Assembly: GCA_900544875.1 (NCBI GenBank)
Contig: UQWS01000010.1
Coordinates: forward strand, 1-64,000
Source: an uncultured Collinsella sp.
GTDB taxonomy: Bacteria; Actinomycetota; Coriobacteriia; Coriobacteriales; Coriobacteriaceae
Direction of reading: 5' to 3'
Length of the DNA: 64,000 nt
The notes beneath the pieces were generated by a model. That model was given only the letters and a program-made list of their open reading frames with translations, did no database searches and was not told the DNA's origin. Positions 34,740 to 43,157 of the stretch are shown piece by piece; within the stretch, counting starts at the first letter, position 1; each line of letters starts with the position of its first letter. The position numbers and the translations under genes are program-made.

Positions 34740-35846
34740 ATGACCATGTTCGCCCGCGATCTTTCCGTCGCACACTACCGCAGCTTCGATAGCTATCACC
34801 TTGCCCTGGACGAGGGCGTGACGATACTTGCGGGACCCAACGCGGTGGGAAAGACCAATCTCATAGAGGCGCTGCAGCTGCTGACGAGCGGCGCCTCGTT
34901 TAGGCATCCGACCGCAGCCGAGCTCGTCCATGACGGCGTGGGCTCGTGCAAGATCGAGCTGAGGCTCGAGGGCGACGGCCGCGTGCTTGATATGGGATTG
35001 AGCGCGGAGGACGGTAAGCGCTCGTTTAGCCGCAACGGCAAGAGATGCTCTGCCGCCGGTGTGCGCGGGGTTCTTCCGAGCGTGCTGTTTTGCCCCGACC
35101 ATCTGGACATGGTTAAGCGTGGCGCCAGTGTGCGCCGCGCCGCCCTCGATGACTTTGGCATGCAGCTGAGCGCACGCTATGCCGATCTTGCGAGCACCTA
35201 TGGGCGCTGCGTGACCCAGCGTAACGCCTTGCTCAAGGAGACCTGGTGCTGCCGCGAGATGCTCGGCGCGTGGAACGATTCGATTGCCCGCGCGGGCTCG
35301 GCCCTGCTCGTGCACCGGTTGGCTCTGCTCGACCGGCTGGCGGGCCATGTGCACACTGCCTACGGGCAAGTAGCGTCAGGTGAGGCCGCCAACGTGACCT
35401 ATGCGTCCACGCTGGGGGCTTTGCCCCAGGTCGAGGATCGCGAAGAGCTGAAGGGTTGGGCGTACGAGCGCATGCTGGCCGCCCTTGACGAGCATGCCGA
35501 CGAGGAAATTCGCCGCGGCGTGACGTTGGTGGGACCGCATCGCGACGAGATTGAGTTTACCGTGGCGGGTCGCTCCGCCCGTTCATTTGCCAGCCAAGGA
35601 CAGCAGCGCACGCTGGTGCTGTCCTGGAAGGTGGCCGAGGTTGCCGTGGCTCGCGATGTCCTGGGCACCGCCCCACTGCTGCTTCTGGACGACGTGATGA
35701 GCGAGCTCGACGGCGAGCGTCGCGGCGCTTTCCTGCGGCTGATTGGCGATGATATCCAGACGGTCATAACTACGACCAACCTGGGGTACTTTACCGATGA
35801 CCTGCTTGATCGAGCCAAGGTGGTGAGCATGGGTGAGACGTGCTAA
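34740..35846 (+). CDS. recF: DNA replication and repair protein RecF
   Basis: A 368-residue SMC-like ATPase. Walker A is GPNAVGKTNLIEA, the signature-type segment is SARSFASQGQQRTLVLSWK, and Walker B is PLLLLDDVMSELD. It loads or guides RecA with RecO and RecR at gaps. It overlaps the DciA-type gene by 14 bases. The ATG at 34740 or the second ATG at 34746 could be used. Confidence 0.96.
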   Translation: MTMFARDLSVAHYRSFDSYHLALDEGVTILAGPNAVGKTNLIEALQLLTSGASFRHPTAAELVHDGVGSCKIELRLEGDGRVLDMGLSAEDGKRSFSRNGKRCSAAGVRGVLPSVLFCPDHLDMVKRGASVRRAALDDFGMQLSARYADLASTYGRCVTQRNALLKETWCCREMLGAWNDSIARAGSALLVHRLALLDRLAGHVHTAYGQVASGEAANVTYASTLGALPQVEDREELKGWAYERMLAALDEHADEEIRRGVTLVGPHRDEIEFTVAGRSARSFASQGQQRTLVLSWKVAEVAVARDVLGTAPLLLLDDVMSELDGERRGAFLRLIGDDIQTVITTTNLGYFTDDLLDRAKVVSMGETC

Positions 35847-36396
35847 TTACGAGCGCGAGAGCGAGACAGTCGCCTTCAGCGGGTTTTTGAACGCAGAGCG
35901 CCAGCGCATCCTGGCGGCTGCAACGCCTAAGCGCCGTGCGCAGATGGAGGCCGCCGAGGAGTCGCGCACGGTCTATCGCGCATGGAACGCGGTGTGCTCG
36001 GGCACGCGCGAGGGGCGGCATGTGACGGGACTGCGCTACCTGCCCGAGTCCAATGAGCTGCTGGTGTATCTCGACTCGCCCTCGTGGACGCAGGAAATGA
36101 CGTTGTTGCGCGAGATCATCCGCGCGCGCATGGAGCGCGCCGGTGCGCATGTGGACGGCCTGGTGTTCAAAACCACCGCGCCCGGTCACACGCCGCCCGC
36201 CGCCAAGGAGCGCCTGCGCCCGGCGACGACCGAGCGCCCGCCGGCCCCGCACGCCGACCTAAGTGAGGCCGAGTGCACCGAGATCGAGCGCCAGGTGGCG
36301 CCCATCGAAGACCAAAAACTGCGCGAGGCCCTCGAGAATGCCATGAGAGCCAGTGCCGAGTGGGCCAAGGGCGTGCAAAGCAAAAAAGAGCCTTAA
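35833..36396 (+). CDS. dciA: DUF721/DciA-family protein, likely helicase loader
   Basis: A 187-residue protein starting at GTG 35833 inside the end of recF. The central part (about 40-115) has the DUF721 layout: VYRAWNAVCSGTREGRHVTGLRYLPESNELLVYLDSPSWTQEMTLL can be read as the KH-like DciA fold. The tail is long and charged and contains Pro-rich stretches. In bacteria without DnaC or DnaI, DciA loads the DnaB helicase, which is encoded at 50710 here. The position after recF is typical of actinobacteria. Confidence 0.78.
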   Translation: MRRANYERESETVAFSGFLNAERQRILAAATPKRRAQMEAAEESRTVYRAWNAVCSGTREGRHVTGLRYLPESNELLVYLDSPSWTQEMTLLREIIRARMERAGAHVDGLVFKTTAPGHTPPAAKERLRPATTERPPAPHADLSEAECTEIERQVAPIEDQKLREALENAMRASAEWAKGVQSKKEP

Positions 36397-36421
36397 ATCG
36401 CATCTGGTGGCCTTGTAGAGC

Positions 36422-36452
36422 CAAATACCCTCGGTCCCGAGGGTATTTTTTT
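36422..36452 (+). terminator. terminator after the dnaN-recF-dciA unit
   Basis: Perfect stem ATACCCTCGG-TC-CCGAGGGTAT followed by TTTTTT. Confidence 0.88.
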
Positions 36453-36501
36453 ACGATAAACTAGTAAGGCTGTACACATTTTCTTGACTGAAGGAGGACG
36501 T

Positions 36502-38532
36502 GTGGCAAACGAAAACGATTACGATGGCGGCGAGATTAAGATTCTCGAAGGTCTCGAGGCCGTTCGTAAGCGCCCGGGCATGTATATCGGCTCGACGAGC
36601 GCCAGCGGTCTGCATCACCTGGTGTGGGAGATCGTTGACAACTCCGTCGACGAGGCCATGGCCGGTTTCTGCACCGAGATCCAGGTGACGGTCCACGCCG
36701 ACAACTCCATCACGGTCGTCGACAACGGGCGCGGCATCCCCGTCGACGAGCACCCTGTTAAAAAGATCCCGACGCTCGAGGTCGTCATGACGATCTTGCA
36801 CGCCGGCGGTAAGTTCGATAACTCGGCCTATAAGGTCTCGGGCGGCCTGCACGGCGTAGGCATCTCCGTCGTCAACGCACTGTCCAAGCGCGTGGTCGTT
36901 CAGGTTCGTCGCGATGGCAACACCTACGAGATGGAGTTCTCGCGCGGCAAGACCGTCAAGAAGATGGAGGTCGTGGGCACCTCGGATTCGACGGGCACCA
37001 CCGTCACCTTCTGGCCCGACGACGAGATCTTCGAGACCTGCATCTACGATTTCGATACGCTGCACAACCGTCTGCAGGAGACAGCGTTCCTCAATAAGAA
37101 CCTCAAGATCGTGCTGACCGACGAGCGCGAGGCGACTCCCCACGTGGAGGAGTTTTGCTACGAGGGCGGCATCATCGACTTCGTCAAGTTCCTCAACGAG
37201 GGCAAGGACGTCCCCGAGGCCTTTAAGGAGCCCATCTACATCGAGGGCAAATCGGACCCGGACGCTCCCGTGGCCAAGATGGGCGAGGTCGAGGTTTCCC
37301 TGCAGTGGAATAGCGGCTACGGCGAGAACGTCATGTCGTTTGCCAACGACATCTACACTCCCGAGGGCGGCATGCACCTTGAGGGCTTCCGCACCGCGCT
37401 CACCCGCGTGATCAACGACTACGCGCGCAAACAGAACCTGCTCAAGGAAAAAGACGCCAACCTGACCGGCGACGATGTGCGCGAGGGCCTTTCGGCCGTT
37501 ATCTCGGTCAAGCTGCCCGATCCGCAGTTTGAGGGGCAGACCAAGGCCAAGCTCGGTAGCTCCTATATGCGCGCGCTCACGCTCAAGATCGTGACCGACG
37601 GCCTCGCCGATTACTTGGAGGAGCATCCCAAGCCCGCCCGCGAGATCGTCAAGAAGGCGCAACAGGCCTGCAAGGCGCGCAACGCCGCCCGCAAGGCGCG
37701 CGAGGCGACCCGCCGCAAGAGCCTGCTCGAGACGGCGTCCCTGCCCGGTAAGCTCGCTGACTGCTCAGTGCGCGATGCCGAGCTGACCGAGCTCTTCATC
37801 GTAGAGGGCGACTCGGCAGGCGGTTCGGCCAAGGACGGCCGTCGCCGAGACATCCAGGCGATTCTGCCCCTGCGCGGCAAGATTCTGAACGTCGAACGCG
37901 TTGGTGACCATCGCGCGTTCTCGAGCGACACCATCCAGTCGCTGATTACCGCGATCGGCTGCGGTGTCACGACGAGTGCCGGCGACGGCGGCGACTTCGA
38001 TATCACCAAGGCGCGCTACCACAAGATCATCATCATGACCGATGCAGACGTCGACGGTGCGCATATCCGCATCCTGCTGCTGACGTTCTTCTACAAGTAC
38101 ATGCGTCCGCTGATCGATGCCGGCTACGTCTATGTTGCCTGCCCGCCTATCTTTGGCATTAAGGTGCGCAACAAGATCCACTACGTGTATCCCAACGGCC
38201 GCCAGCCCGAAGACGAGATCCTGCGCGACACCATTCAGAGCCTGGGCCTGAACCCCGACGAGGACGACGAGGACGGCAAGGCCAAGGACGGCAAGATCAC
38301 CAAGAAGCGCAAGGGCTATACCGTCCAGCGCTACAAGGGTCTGGGCGAGATGGACCCCAAGCAGCTTGCCTCGACGACGATGGACCCCAAGACCCGCATC
38401 CTGCAGCGCGTGTCGATCGAGGACGCCGTGGTGGCGGACCGCGCCGTGCGTGAGCTGATGGGTTCCGAGGTCGGCTATCGCCGCGAGTACATCGAGAAAC
38501 ATGCGCACGACGCGCGCTTCTTAGACGCCTAG
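36502..38532 (+). CDS. gyrB: DNA gyrase subunit B
   Basis: A 676-residue ATPase subunit of gyrase. The GHKL domain carries EIVDNSVDEAMAG and DNGRGIPVD, and the transducer follows. The TOPRIM motifs EGDSAGGSAKDGRRRDIQAILPLRGKILNVE and MTDADVDGAHI are present. The start is GTG at 36502 with GAAGGAGG four bases upstream; a TTG frame from 36484 includes the Shine-Dalgarno sequence itself. gyrA follows after a 178-base gap that folds into a long hairpin. Confidence 0.97.
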   Translation: MANENDYDGGEIKILEGLEAVRKRPGMYIGSTSASGLHHLVWEIVDNSVDEAMAGFCTEIQVTVHADNSITVVDNGRGIPVDEHPVKKIPTLEVVMTILHAGGKFDNSAYKVSGGLHGVGISVVNALSKRVVVQVRRDGNTYEMEFSRGKTVKKMEVVGTSDSTGTTVTFWPDDEIFETCIYDFDTLHNRLQETAFLNKNLKIVLTDEREATPHVEEFCYEGGIIDFVKFLNEGKDVPEAFKEPIYIEGKSDPDAPVAKMGEVEVSLQWNSGYGENVMSFANDIYTPEGGMHLEGFRTALTRVINDYARKQNLLKEKDANLTGDDVREGLSAVISVKLPDPQFEGQTKAKLGSSYMRALTLKIVTDGLADYLEEHPKPAREIVKKAQQACKARNAARKAREATRRKSLLETASLPGKLADCSVRDAELTELFIVEGDSAGGSAKDGRRRDIQAILPLRGKILNVERVGDHRAFSSDTIQSLITAIGCGVTTSAGDGGDFDITKARYHKIIIMTDADVDGAHIRILLLTFFYKYMRPLIDAGYVYVACPPIFGIKVRNKIHYVYPNGRQPEDEILRDTIQSLGLNPDEDDEDGKAKDGKITKKRKGYTVQRYKGLGEMDPKQLASTTMDPKTRILQRVSIEDAVVADRAVRELMGSEVGYRREYIEKHAHDARFLDA

Positions 38533-38533
38533 C

Positions 38534-38637
38534 TTTCCCAGGCACCCCATCTTGCCCTTCAGGATTTCGGGCGCCGCACGCAAGGCGCGCGCCCTCATCC
38601 TTCAGGGCAACCTGGGGCACCTGGAAAACCTAGGAGG
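38534..38637. repeat. long imperfect palindrome between gyrB and gyrA
   Basis: Nested inverted arms: TTTCCCAGG.../...CCTGGAAA, TTGCCCTTCAGGAT.../ATCCTTCAGGGCAA (12 of 14 pair) and GGGCGC.../GCGCCC. The transcript should fold into a hairpin of about 100 bases. It lacks a clear T-run, so it may be a processing or stability element and not a terminator. Confidence 0.65.
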
Positions 38638-38710
38638 GTTATCCGGTGTTCCCGGTAATTCGTCTCCGTGGTAGGGAACTAATGGACCACGCAAACCATG
38701 AGGAGGTAAC

Positions 38711-41452
38711 GTGGCAGACGATATCAACAATAACGAGGGTATGGACGAGGCCGGCGATGCCGGTATGCCCGATGATCTGAAGCGCCTGCTTGCCCGTGCT
38801 GAGCAGGGCGAGGACGGCGACCCGGACGCCTATAACCCCGATGCCGATGATGATGAGGAAGAGGACGACGACGGTGAGCTCGAGGAGAGCTTTGGCGAAG
38901 TCGACCGTGGCGCCTCGGCCGGCGAGGATATCAACGGCGGCCAGCTCCAGATTTCGGAGTTCGGTCGCGAGATGAAGCAGTCGTTTATCGAGTATTCGAT
39001 GTCGGTTATCACGGCGCGCGCCCTGCCGGACGTGCGCGACGGCTTAAAGCCGGTACACCGCCGTATCCTGTATGCGATGAACGAGAGCGGCATCTACCCC
39101 AACCGCCCACATAAGAAGTCGGCCTGGACGGTCGGCGAAGTTATCGGTAAGTACCACCCGCATGGCGACTTCGCGGTCTATGAGGCCATGGTCCGCCTGG
39201 CGCAGTGGTTCTCCATGCGCACGCCGCTCATCGACGGTCACGGCAACTTCGGTAACATCGACGGCGACGGCGCGGCGGCCATGCGTTACACCGAGAGCCG
39301 CCTGGCCAAGCCCGCCATGGAACTGCTGCGTGACTTGCAGAAGGATACCGTCGACTGGCAGCCCAACTACGACGAATCGCTCGCCGAGCCCGTGGCGCTG
39401 CCTGCGCGCTTCCCCAACCTGCTGGTCAACGGCAGCCAGGGCATCGCCGTCGGCATGGCCACCAACATCGCCCCGCATAACCTCACTGAGGCGATCGAGG
39501 CCACCTGCTACCTGATCGACAACCCCGACGCCACTGTCGACGAGCTCATGCAGATCATGCCCGGTCCGGACTTCCCCACCGGCGCCATCATCATGGGCAG
39601 CGCCGGCATTAAGCAGAGCTACGAGACCGGCCGCGGCTCCATTACCGTGCGCGCCAAGGCCCACGTGGAGTCCACCAAGACCGGCCGCAGCCGCTTGGTC
39701 TTTACCGAGATTCCCTACATGGTCAACAAGGGCACCCTGCAGGAGAAGATCGCCCAGCTCGTCAACGACAAGCGCATCGAGGGCATCTCGGATATGCGCG
39801 ATGAGTCCAACCAGAAGGGCATCCGTCTGGTCATCGAGCTCAAGAAGGGCGTCATTCCACAGGTCGTGCTCAACAACCTGTATAAGTACACCTCGCTGCA
39901 GACGACCTTTGGCGCCAACAACCTGGCGCTCGTCAACGGCGTTCCCAAATGCCTGAGCCTGCGCGAGATGCTGCAGCACTACATCGACCACCAGGTCGAC
40001 GTCGTCACCCGCCGCACCCGCTTCGACCTTAAGAAGGCCCAGGCCCGCGCGCATATCCTCGAGGGCTACCTGATGGCTCTCGATCATATTGACGAGGTCA
40101 TCAGCATTATCCGCTCCTCGCAGACCGACTCCGAGGCCAGCAGCCGCCTGATCGAGCGCTTTGGCTTTACGCCCGAGCAGACCACGGCCATCCTCGAGAT
40201 GAAGCTGCGCCGCCTGACCGGCCTGGAGCGCGACAAGATTCAGGAAGAGCTGGACGGCCTGCGCCGCGCCATCGCCTACTACGAGGACCTGCTGGCGCAC
40301 GAGGAGAAGATCCTGGGCGTCATTAAGGAAGAGATGCGCGAGATCTCCAAGAAGTTCGGCGATAAGCGCCGCACCGAGATCAGCCATGTCGAGAAGGACC
40401 TGGACGTCGAGGACCTCATTGCCGACGAGGACATGGTCGTGACCATCACCCACACCGGCTATGTCAAGCGCATCCCGGTGGCCGCCTACCGCGCCCAGAA
40501 GCGCGGCGGCAAGGGCGTCTCGGGCGTCAACCTCAAAGAGGACGATGTCATCGACGAGATGTTCATCGCGTCCACGCACGAGTACGTGCTGTTCTTCTCG
40601 AGCAAGGGCAAGGTCTATCGCCTGAAGGTGCACGAGCTGCCGGTGGGTACGCGCCAGGCGCGCGGTACCGCGATCGTCAACCTGCTGCCCTTCGAGGAGG
40701 GCGAGAAGATCGCGAGCGTCATCAGCTGCCGCGAGTTCCCTGCCGACGAGTATCTGATGTTTGCCACCAAGAGCGGCATGGTCAAGAAGACCGTGATGAG
40801 CGCATATGACCGCAGCCGTCGCGACGGCCTGATCGCTATCAACCTGCGTGACGACGACGCGCTGCTGAACGTGCGCCGCGTGCGCGAGGGCGACAAGATT
40901 ATCCTGGCCACCACCGCGGGCAAGGCGATCATGTTCTCCGAGGAGCAGGTGCGCGCCACCGGCCGCGATACCAGCGGCGTTCGCGGTATCGGTATGAAGG
41001 ACGGCGTGAGCGTTCTGGGCATGGAAGTCACTAACGGCAACGGCGATCTGTTCGTCATCACCGAGCGCGGCTACGGCAAGCGCACGCCGGTCGCGGACTA
41101 CCCGGAGCAGAATCGCGGCGGCCAGGGCGTCTACACCATCCAAATGACCGAGCGTAAGGGCAACCTCGCGGCCATGAAGACGGTGGGCCCGCAGCACGAG
41201 TTGTTCATCGTGACGGAGGGCGCGACGGTCATTCGCGTCAAGACCGACGAGATCAGCCAGACCGGCCGCGCCACCCAGGGCGTCAAGATGATGACCGTCG
41301 ACGACAACGACCGCATCTGCGCCGTAGCCCGCATGACGGCCGCCAAGGAGAAGCCCGAAGGCGAAGGCGCCGAGGCCGCAACCGACGCCGAAGAGGCCCC
41401 AGTCGACCTAGGCGACGGCAACGACATGCCAGAGGATCTCCTAGACGAGTAA
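38711..41452 (+). CDS. gyrA: DNA gyrase subunit A
   Basis: A 913-residue subunit. Residues 1-80 are an acidic extension (DDDEEEDDDGELEE) ahead of the usual start QISEFGREMKQSFIEYSMSV. The active-site Tyr is in MRYTESR. The C-terminal beta-pinwheel has the GyrA box QKRGGKG. In the quinolone-resistance region the sequence reads HPHGDFAVYEAMVRLAQW: codon 154 (TTC, 39170-39172) is Phe where most sensitive enzymes have Ser, and Trp replaces the common Asp after LAQ. The tail after the pinwheel is acidic. Confidence 0.97.
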   Translation: MADDINNNEGMDEAGDAGMPDDLKRLLARAEQGEDGDPDAYNPDADDDEEEDDDGELEESFGEVDRGASAGEDINGGQLQISEFGREMKQSFIEYSMSVITARALPDVRDGLKPVHRRILYAMNESGIYPNRPHKKSAWTVGEVIGKYHPHGDFAVYEAMVRLAQWFSMRTPLIDGHGNFGNIDGDGAAAMRYTESRLAKPAMELLRDLQKDTVDWQPNYDESLAEPVALPARFPNLLVNGSQGIAVGMATNIAPHNLTEAIEATCYLIDNPDATVDELMQIMPGPDFPTGAIIMGSAGIKQSYETGRGSITVRAKAHVESTKTGRSRLVFTEIPYMVNKGTLQEKIAQLVNDKRIEGISDMRDESNQKGIRLVIELKKGVIPQVVLNNLYKYTSLQTTFGANNLALVNGVPKCLSLREMLQHYIDHQVDVVTRRTRFDLKKAQARAHILEGYLMALDHIDEVISIIRSSQTDSEASSRLIERFGFTPEQTTAILEMKLRRLTGLERDKIQEELDGLRRAIAYYEDLLAHEEKILGVIKEEMREISKKFGDKRRTEISHVEKDLDVEDLIADEDMVVTITHTGYVKRIPVAAYRAQKRGGKGVSGVNLKEDDVIDEMFIASTHEYVLFFSSKGKVYRLKVHELPVGTRQARGTAIVNLLPFEEGEKIASVISCREFPADEYLMFATKSGMVKKTVMSAYDRSRRDGLIAINLRDDDALLNVRRVREGDKIILATTAGKAIMFSEEQVRATGRDTSGVRGIGMKDGVSVLGMEVTNGNGDLFVITERGYGKRTPVADYPEQNRGGQGVYTIQMTERKGNLAAMKTVGPQHELFIVTEGATVIRVKTDEISQTGRATQGVKMMTVDDNDRICAVARMTAAKEKPEGEGAEAATDAEEAPVDLGDGNDMPEDLLDE

Positions 41453-41491
41453 GAGGCCCTAGCTGGTAGAAAATATCAGACCCCATATATC

Positions 41492-41526
41492 GGCGGTCGG
41501 CGTACCTGCGCGCCGACCGCTTTTTT
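41492..41526 (+). terminator. terminator of gyrA
   Basis: Stem GCGGTCGGCG...CGCCGACCGC followed by TTTTTT. Its T-run is also the outer edge of the palindrome at 41520-41703. Confidence 0.85.
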
Positions 41527-41703
41527 GAAAACCTTGGGACCCCATGGTCGCCGGGCTGACGAGATGGTTTTGGTTTGTCGCGAGTTCCGCACGCAAAGAA
41601 GGCCACTTAATGTGGCCTTCGTCTTGCGCAGGACTGTCCGAGCAGCAAACCAAAACCATCTCGTCAGCCCGGCGACCACCCCTCCCAAAGATTTTCAAAA
41701 AAG
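41520..41703. repeat. 184-bp near-perfect palindrome
   Basis: Outer arms CTTTTTTGAAAA.../...TTTTCAAAAAAG continue into perfect 32-base arms at 41546-41577 and 41646-41677 (starting GGTCGCCGGGCTGACGAGAT) and an inner hairpin around AAGGCCAC-TTAAT-GTGGCCTT. The element fills the gap between gyrA and the tRNA cluster. It could be a MITE or a cruciform-forming site. Short open frames on both strands are symmetry products. Confidence 0.85.
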
Positions 41704-41706
41704 TTG

Positions 41707-41736
41707 TTGACGTGCGCGTAACGACTCGTCTAATAT
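41707..41736 (+). promoter_or_regulatory. promoter of tRNA-Ile
   Basis: TTGACG and TAATAT with an 18-bp spacer, the -10 ending 14 bases before the first tRNA-Ile. Confidence 0.75.
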
Positions 41737-41750
41737 ATCCCTTGCGCGAT

Positions 41751-41827
41751 GGACCTGTAGCTCAGTTGGTTAGAGCGTCCGGCTGATAACCGGGAGGTCA
41801 CAAGTTCGAATCTTGTCAGGTCCACCA
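41751..41827 (+). tRNA. tRNA-Ile(GAT), copy 1
   Basis: Acceptor GGACCTG/CAGGTCC, anticodon loop CTGATAA giving GAT, T-arm ACAAGTTCGAATCTTGT, encoded CCA. Identical over 77 bases to the copy at 41975. Confidence 0.96.
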
Positions 41828-41836
41828 CTTTCTTTC

Positions 41837-41885
41837 GCAATAAACACCCCAGCGAGAGCCGAGTCGCCGCTGGGGTGTTTATTAC
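41837..41885 (+). terminator. terminator between tRNA-Ile and tRNA-Ala
   Basis: Stem AATAAACACCCCAGCG...CGCTGGGGTGTTTATT separates the first tRNA-Ile from the following tRNA-Ala and tRNA-Ile. Confidence 0.65.
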
Positions 41886-41894
41886 TGTCTCCGT

Positions 41895-41970
41895 GGGGGT
41901 TTAGCTCAGCTGGGAGAGCGCGGGCTTTGCAAGCCTGAGGTCAGGGGTTCGATCCCCCTAACCTCCACCA
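41895..41970 (+). tRNA. tRNA-Ala(TGC)
   Basis: Acceptor GGGGGTT/AACCTCC, anticodon stem CGGGC/GCCTG with loop TTTGCAA giving TGC, encoded CCA. It is followed after four bases by the second tRNA-Ile. Ile(GAT) and Ala(TGC) are the pair usually found in rRNA spacers, but no rRNA is in this window. Confidence 0.95.
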
Positions 41971-41974
41971 TGAT

Positions 41975-42051
41975 GGACCTGTAGCTCAGTTGGTTAGAGC
42001 GTCCGGCTGATAACCGGGAGGTCACAAGTTCGAATCTTGTCAGGTCCACCA
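41975..42051 (+). tRNA. tRNA-Ile(GAT), copy 2
   Basis: Same 77-base sequence as copy 1, including the CCA end; only the flanks differ. Confidence 0.96.
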
Positions 42052-42062
42052 TCAAAACTGTG

Positions 42063-42098
42063 AAGAGCCTCGGGGCAATTGCCTCGGGGCTCTTTTCT
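42063..42098 (+). terminator. terminator of the tRNA-Ala/Ile unit
   Basis: Stem AGAGCCTCGGGGC-AATT-GCCTCGGGGCTCT (imperfect) followed by TTTTC. Confidence 0.7.
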
Positions 42099-42236
42099 TA
42101 TCTACTGAAGGTAGACAAAAAAGCCCCGTCCCAAATTAACTACTTTGATTTTGTGTGCTGTGCGAAAGTTTGGGTAGTATAGCTATTCAATGCGGCGGGC
42201 TGCCGCGTGTTAACCGCTACGTACCGGAGGTGTTCC

Positions 42237-42737
42237 ATGGTTCGTGTCGACATAGAGACCATCGTCATGGCCGCCGGTCCCGTGCCATCGCTTATCGTGC
42301 TTCGTGAGCGCAGCAGCAAATCGGACTCGCCCGCGCCGCTGCGTTCCCTTTCCATTCAGACTGGTTCGTTTGAAGCTGCTGCCATCAGCCGCGGCATCGA
42401 TAGCGGCCGCGCCGAGCGCCCGATTACCCATGACCTGCTGCTCGATACCGTTGACGCCCTGGGTGCCAAACTCGAGCGCATCGAGATCGTTCGCGCCGAG
42501 CCGCCGGTGTTCTACGCGACGATCGTCGTACTGGTCGATAGCGAGGAGCGCAAGATCGACGCCCGCCCCAGCGATGCCATCGCCCTTGCCGTGCGCAGCA
42601 ATGCCCCCATGTTTGTGGAGGACGACATCATGAATCGCCTGGGCACTGTTTCCACCCACGCCGAGGATGTCGACGACGAGCAGGAGTTCGAGAAGTTCGA
42701 CGAGTTCGTCCATACGCTCTCTCCTGATGACTTCTAA
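42237..42737 (+). CDS. bifunctional nuclease family protein (DUF151)
   Basis: 166 residues starting MVRVDIETIVMAAGPVPSLIVL, with the BFN core EIVRAEPPVFYATIVV and DARPSDAIALAVRSNAPMFVEDDIM. Plant and Thermotoga members have DNase/RNase activity; most bacterial ones are untested. GGAGGTG lies six bases before the ATG at 42237, which rules out the upstream in-frame ATG at 42207. An acidic tail (VDDEQEFEKFDEF) closes the protein. It leads a run of three genes with the two unknown genes that follow. Confidence 0.88.
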   Translation: MVRVDIETIVMAAGPVPSLIVLRERSSKSDSPAPLRSLSIQTGSFEAAAISRGIDSGRAERPITHDLLLDTVDALGAKLERIEIVRAEPPVFYATIVVLVDSEERKIDARPSDAIALAVRSNAPMFVEDDIMNRLGTVSTHAEDVDDEQEFEKFDEFVHTLSPDDF

Positions 42738-42770
42738 ATGCGGGGCGGCAGAGTTGCGGAGTGTTCGCTG

Positions 42771-43127
42771 ATGGCCGGCGGTATGTCGGCTGAGGCGGCG
42801 GCCATTGCGCGCGAGGCCCAGATGCGCTCGGAGGCTTCTGAGGCGGCACGCATTGCCTATGTGACGCAGGCCCGCACGCTTCGCGAGCGCCGCGGCTCGT
42901 TTATCAAGATGGTTGTCGTCTCCGCCCTTGTCGCGGCAATCTGCTCGCGCCTTCGTGGTACAGTTGGTGCGCTTGGGTTTTCGATCTCTACGGGCCTCGT
43001 GATCTGGGGTGTGGTCGATGCGGTAATGCTGACCAACCAGATCAAGGTACTCGACAAGCGCGCGATGGATATGATGCGCGCCCGCGACGCTGCCGCCAAG
43101 ATCGCTGCCGAGGCACAGGAACTGTAA
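42771..43127 (+). CDS. unknown small membrane protein
   Basis: About 118 residues from MAGGMSAEAAAIAREAQ, with an N-terminal Ala-rich helix, two hydrophobic segments (KMVVVSALVAAICS and a second around SISTGLVIWGVVDAVML), and a C-terminal Ala-rich helix. GGAG lies nine bases before the ATG at 42771. An ATG at 42738 directly after the previous stop is also possible, but no ribosome-binding site is visible. I recognise no family. The location suggests co-transcription with the DUF151 gene. Confidence 0.6.
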   Translation: MAGGMSAEAAAIAREAQMRSEASEAARIAYVTQARTLRERRGSFIKMVVVSALVAAICSRLRGTVGALGFSISTGLVIWGVVDAVMLTNQIKVLDKRAMDMMRARDAAAKIAAEAQEL

Positions 43128-43157
43128 CGACGCCAGACTCGATGGGAAGGTCTAAAG

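Noticed and set aside
33372..35369. 665-codon open frame on the minus strand
   Set aside because: It lies opposite dnaN and recF and is a by-product of GC-rich codon use.
36484..36501. TTG start for gyrB
   Set aside because: The extra codons consist of the Shine-Dalgarno region itself; GTG at 36502 fits the family start.
39044..41197. 717-codon open frame on the minus strand
   Set aside because: It lies opposite gyrA; the translation is a His/Asp/Leu-rich mirror without domain features.
41525..41786. Short coding frames in the palindrome
   Set aside because: Similar peptides arise on both strands from the inverted repeat, and none has a ribosome-binding site.
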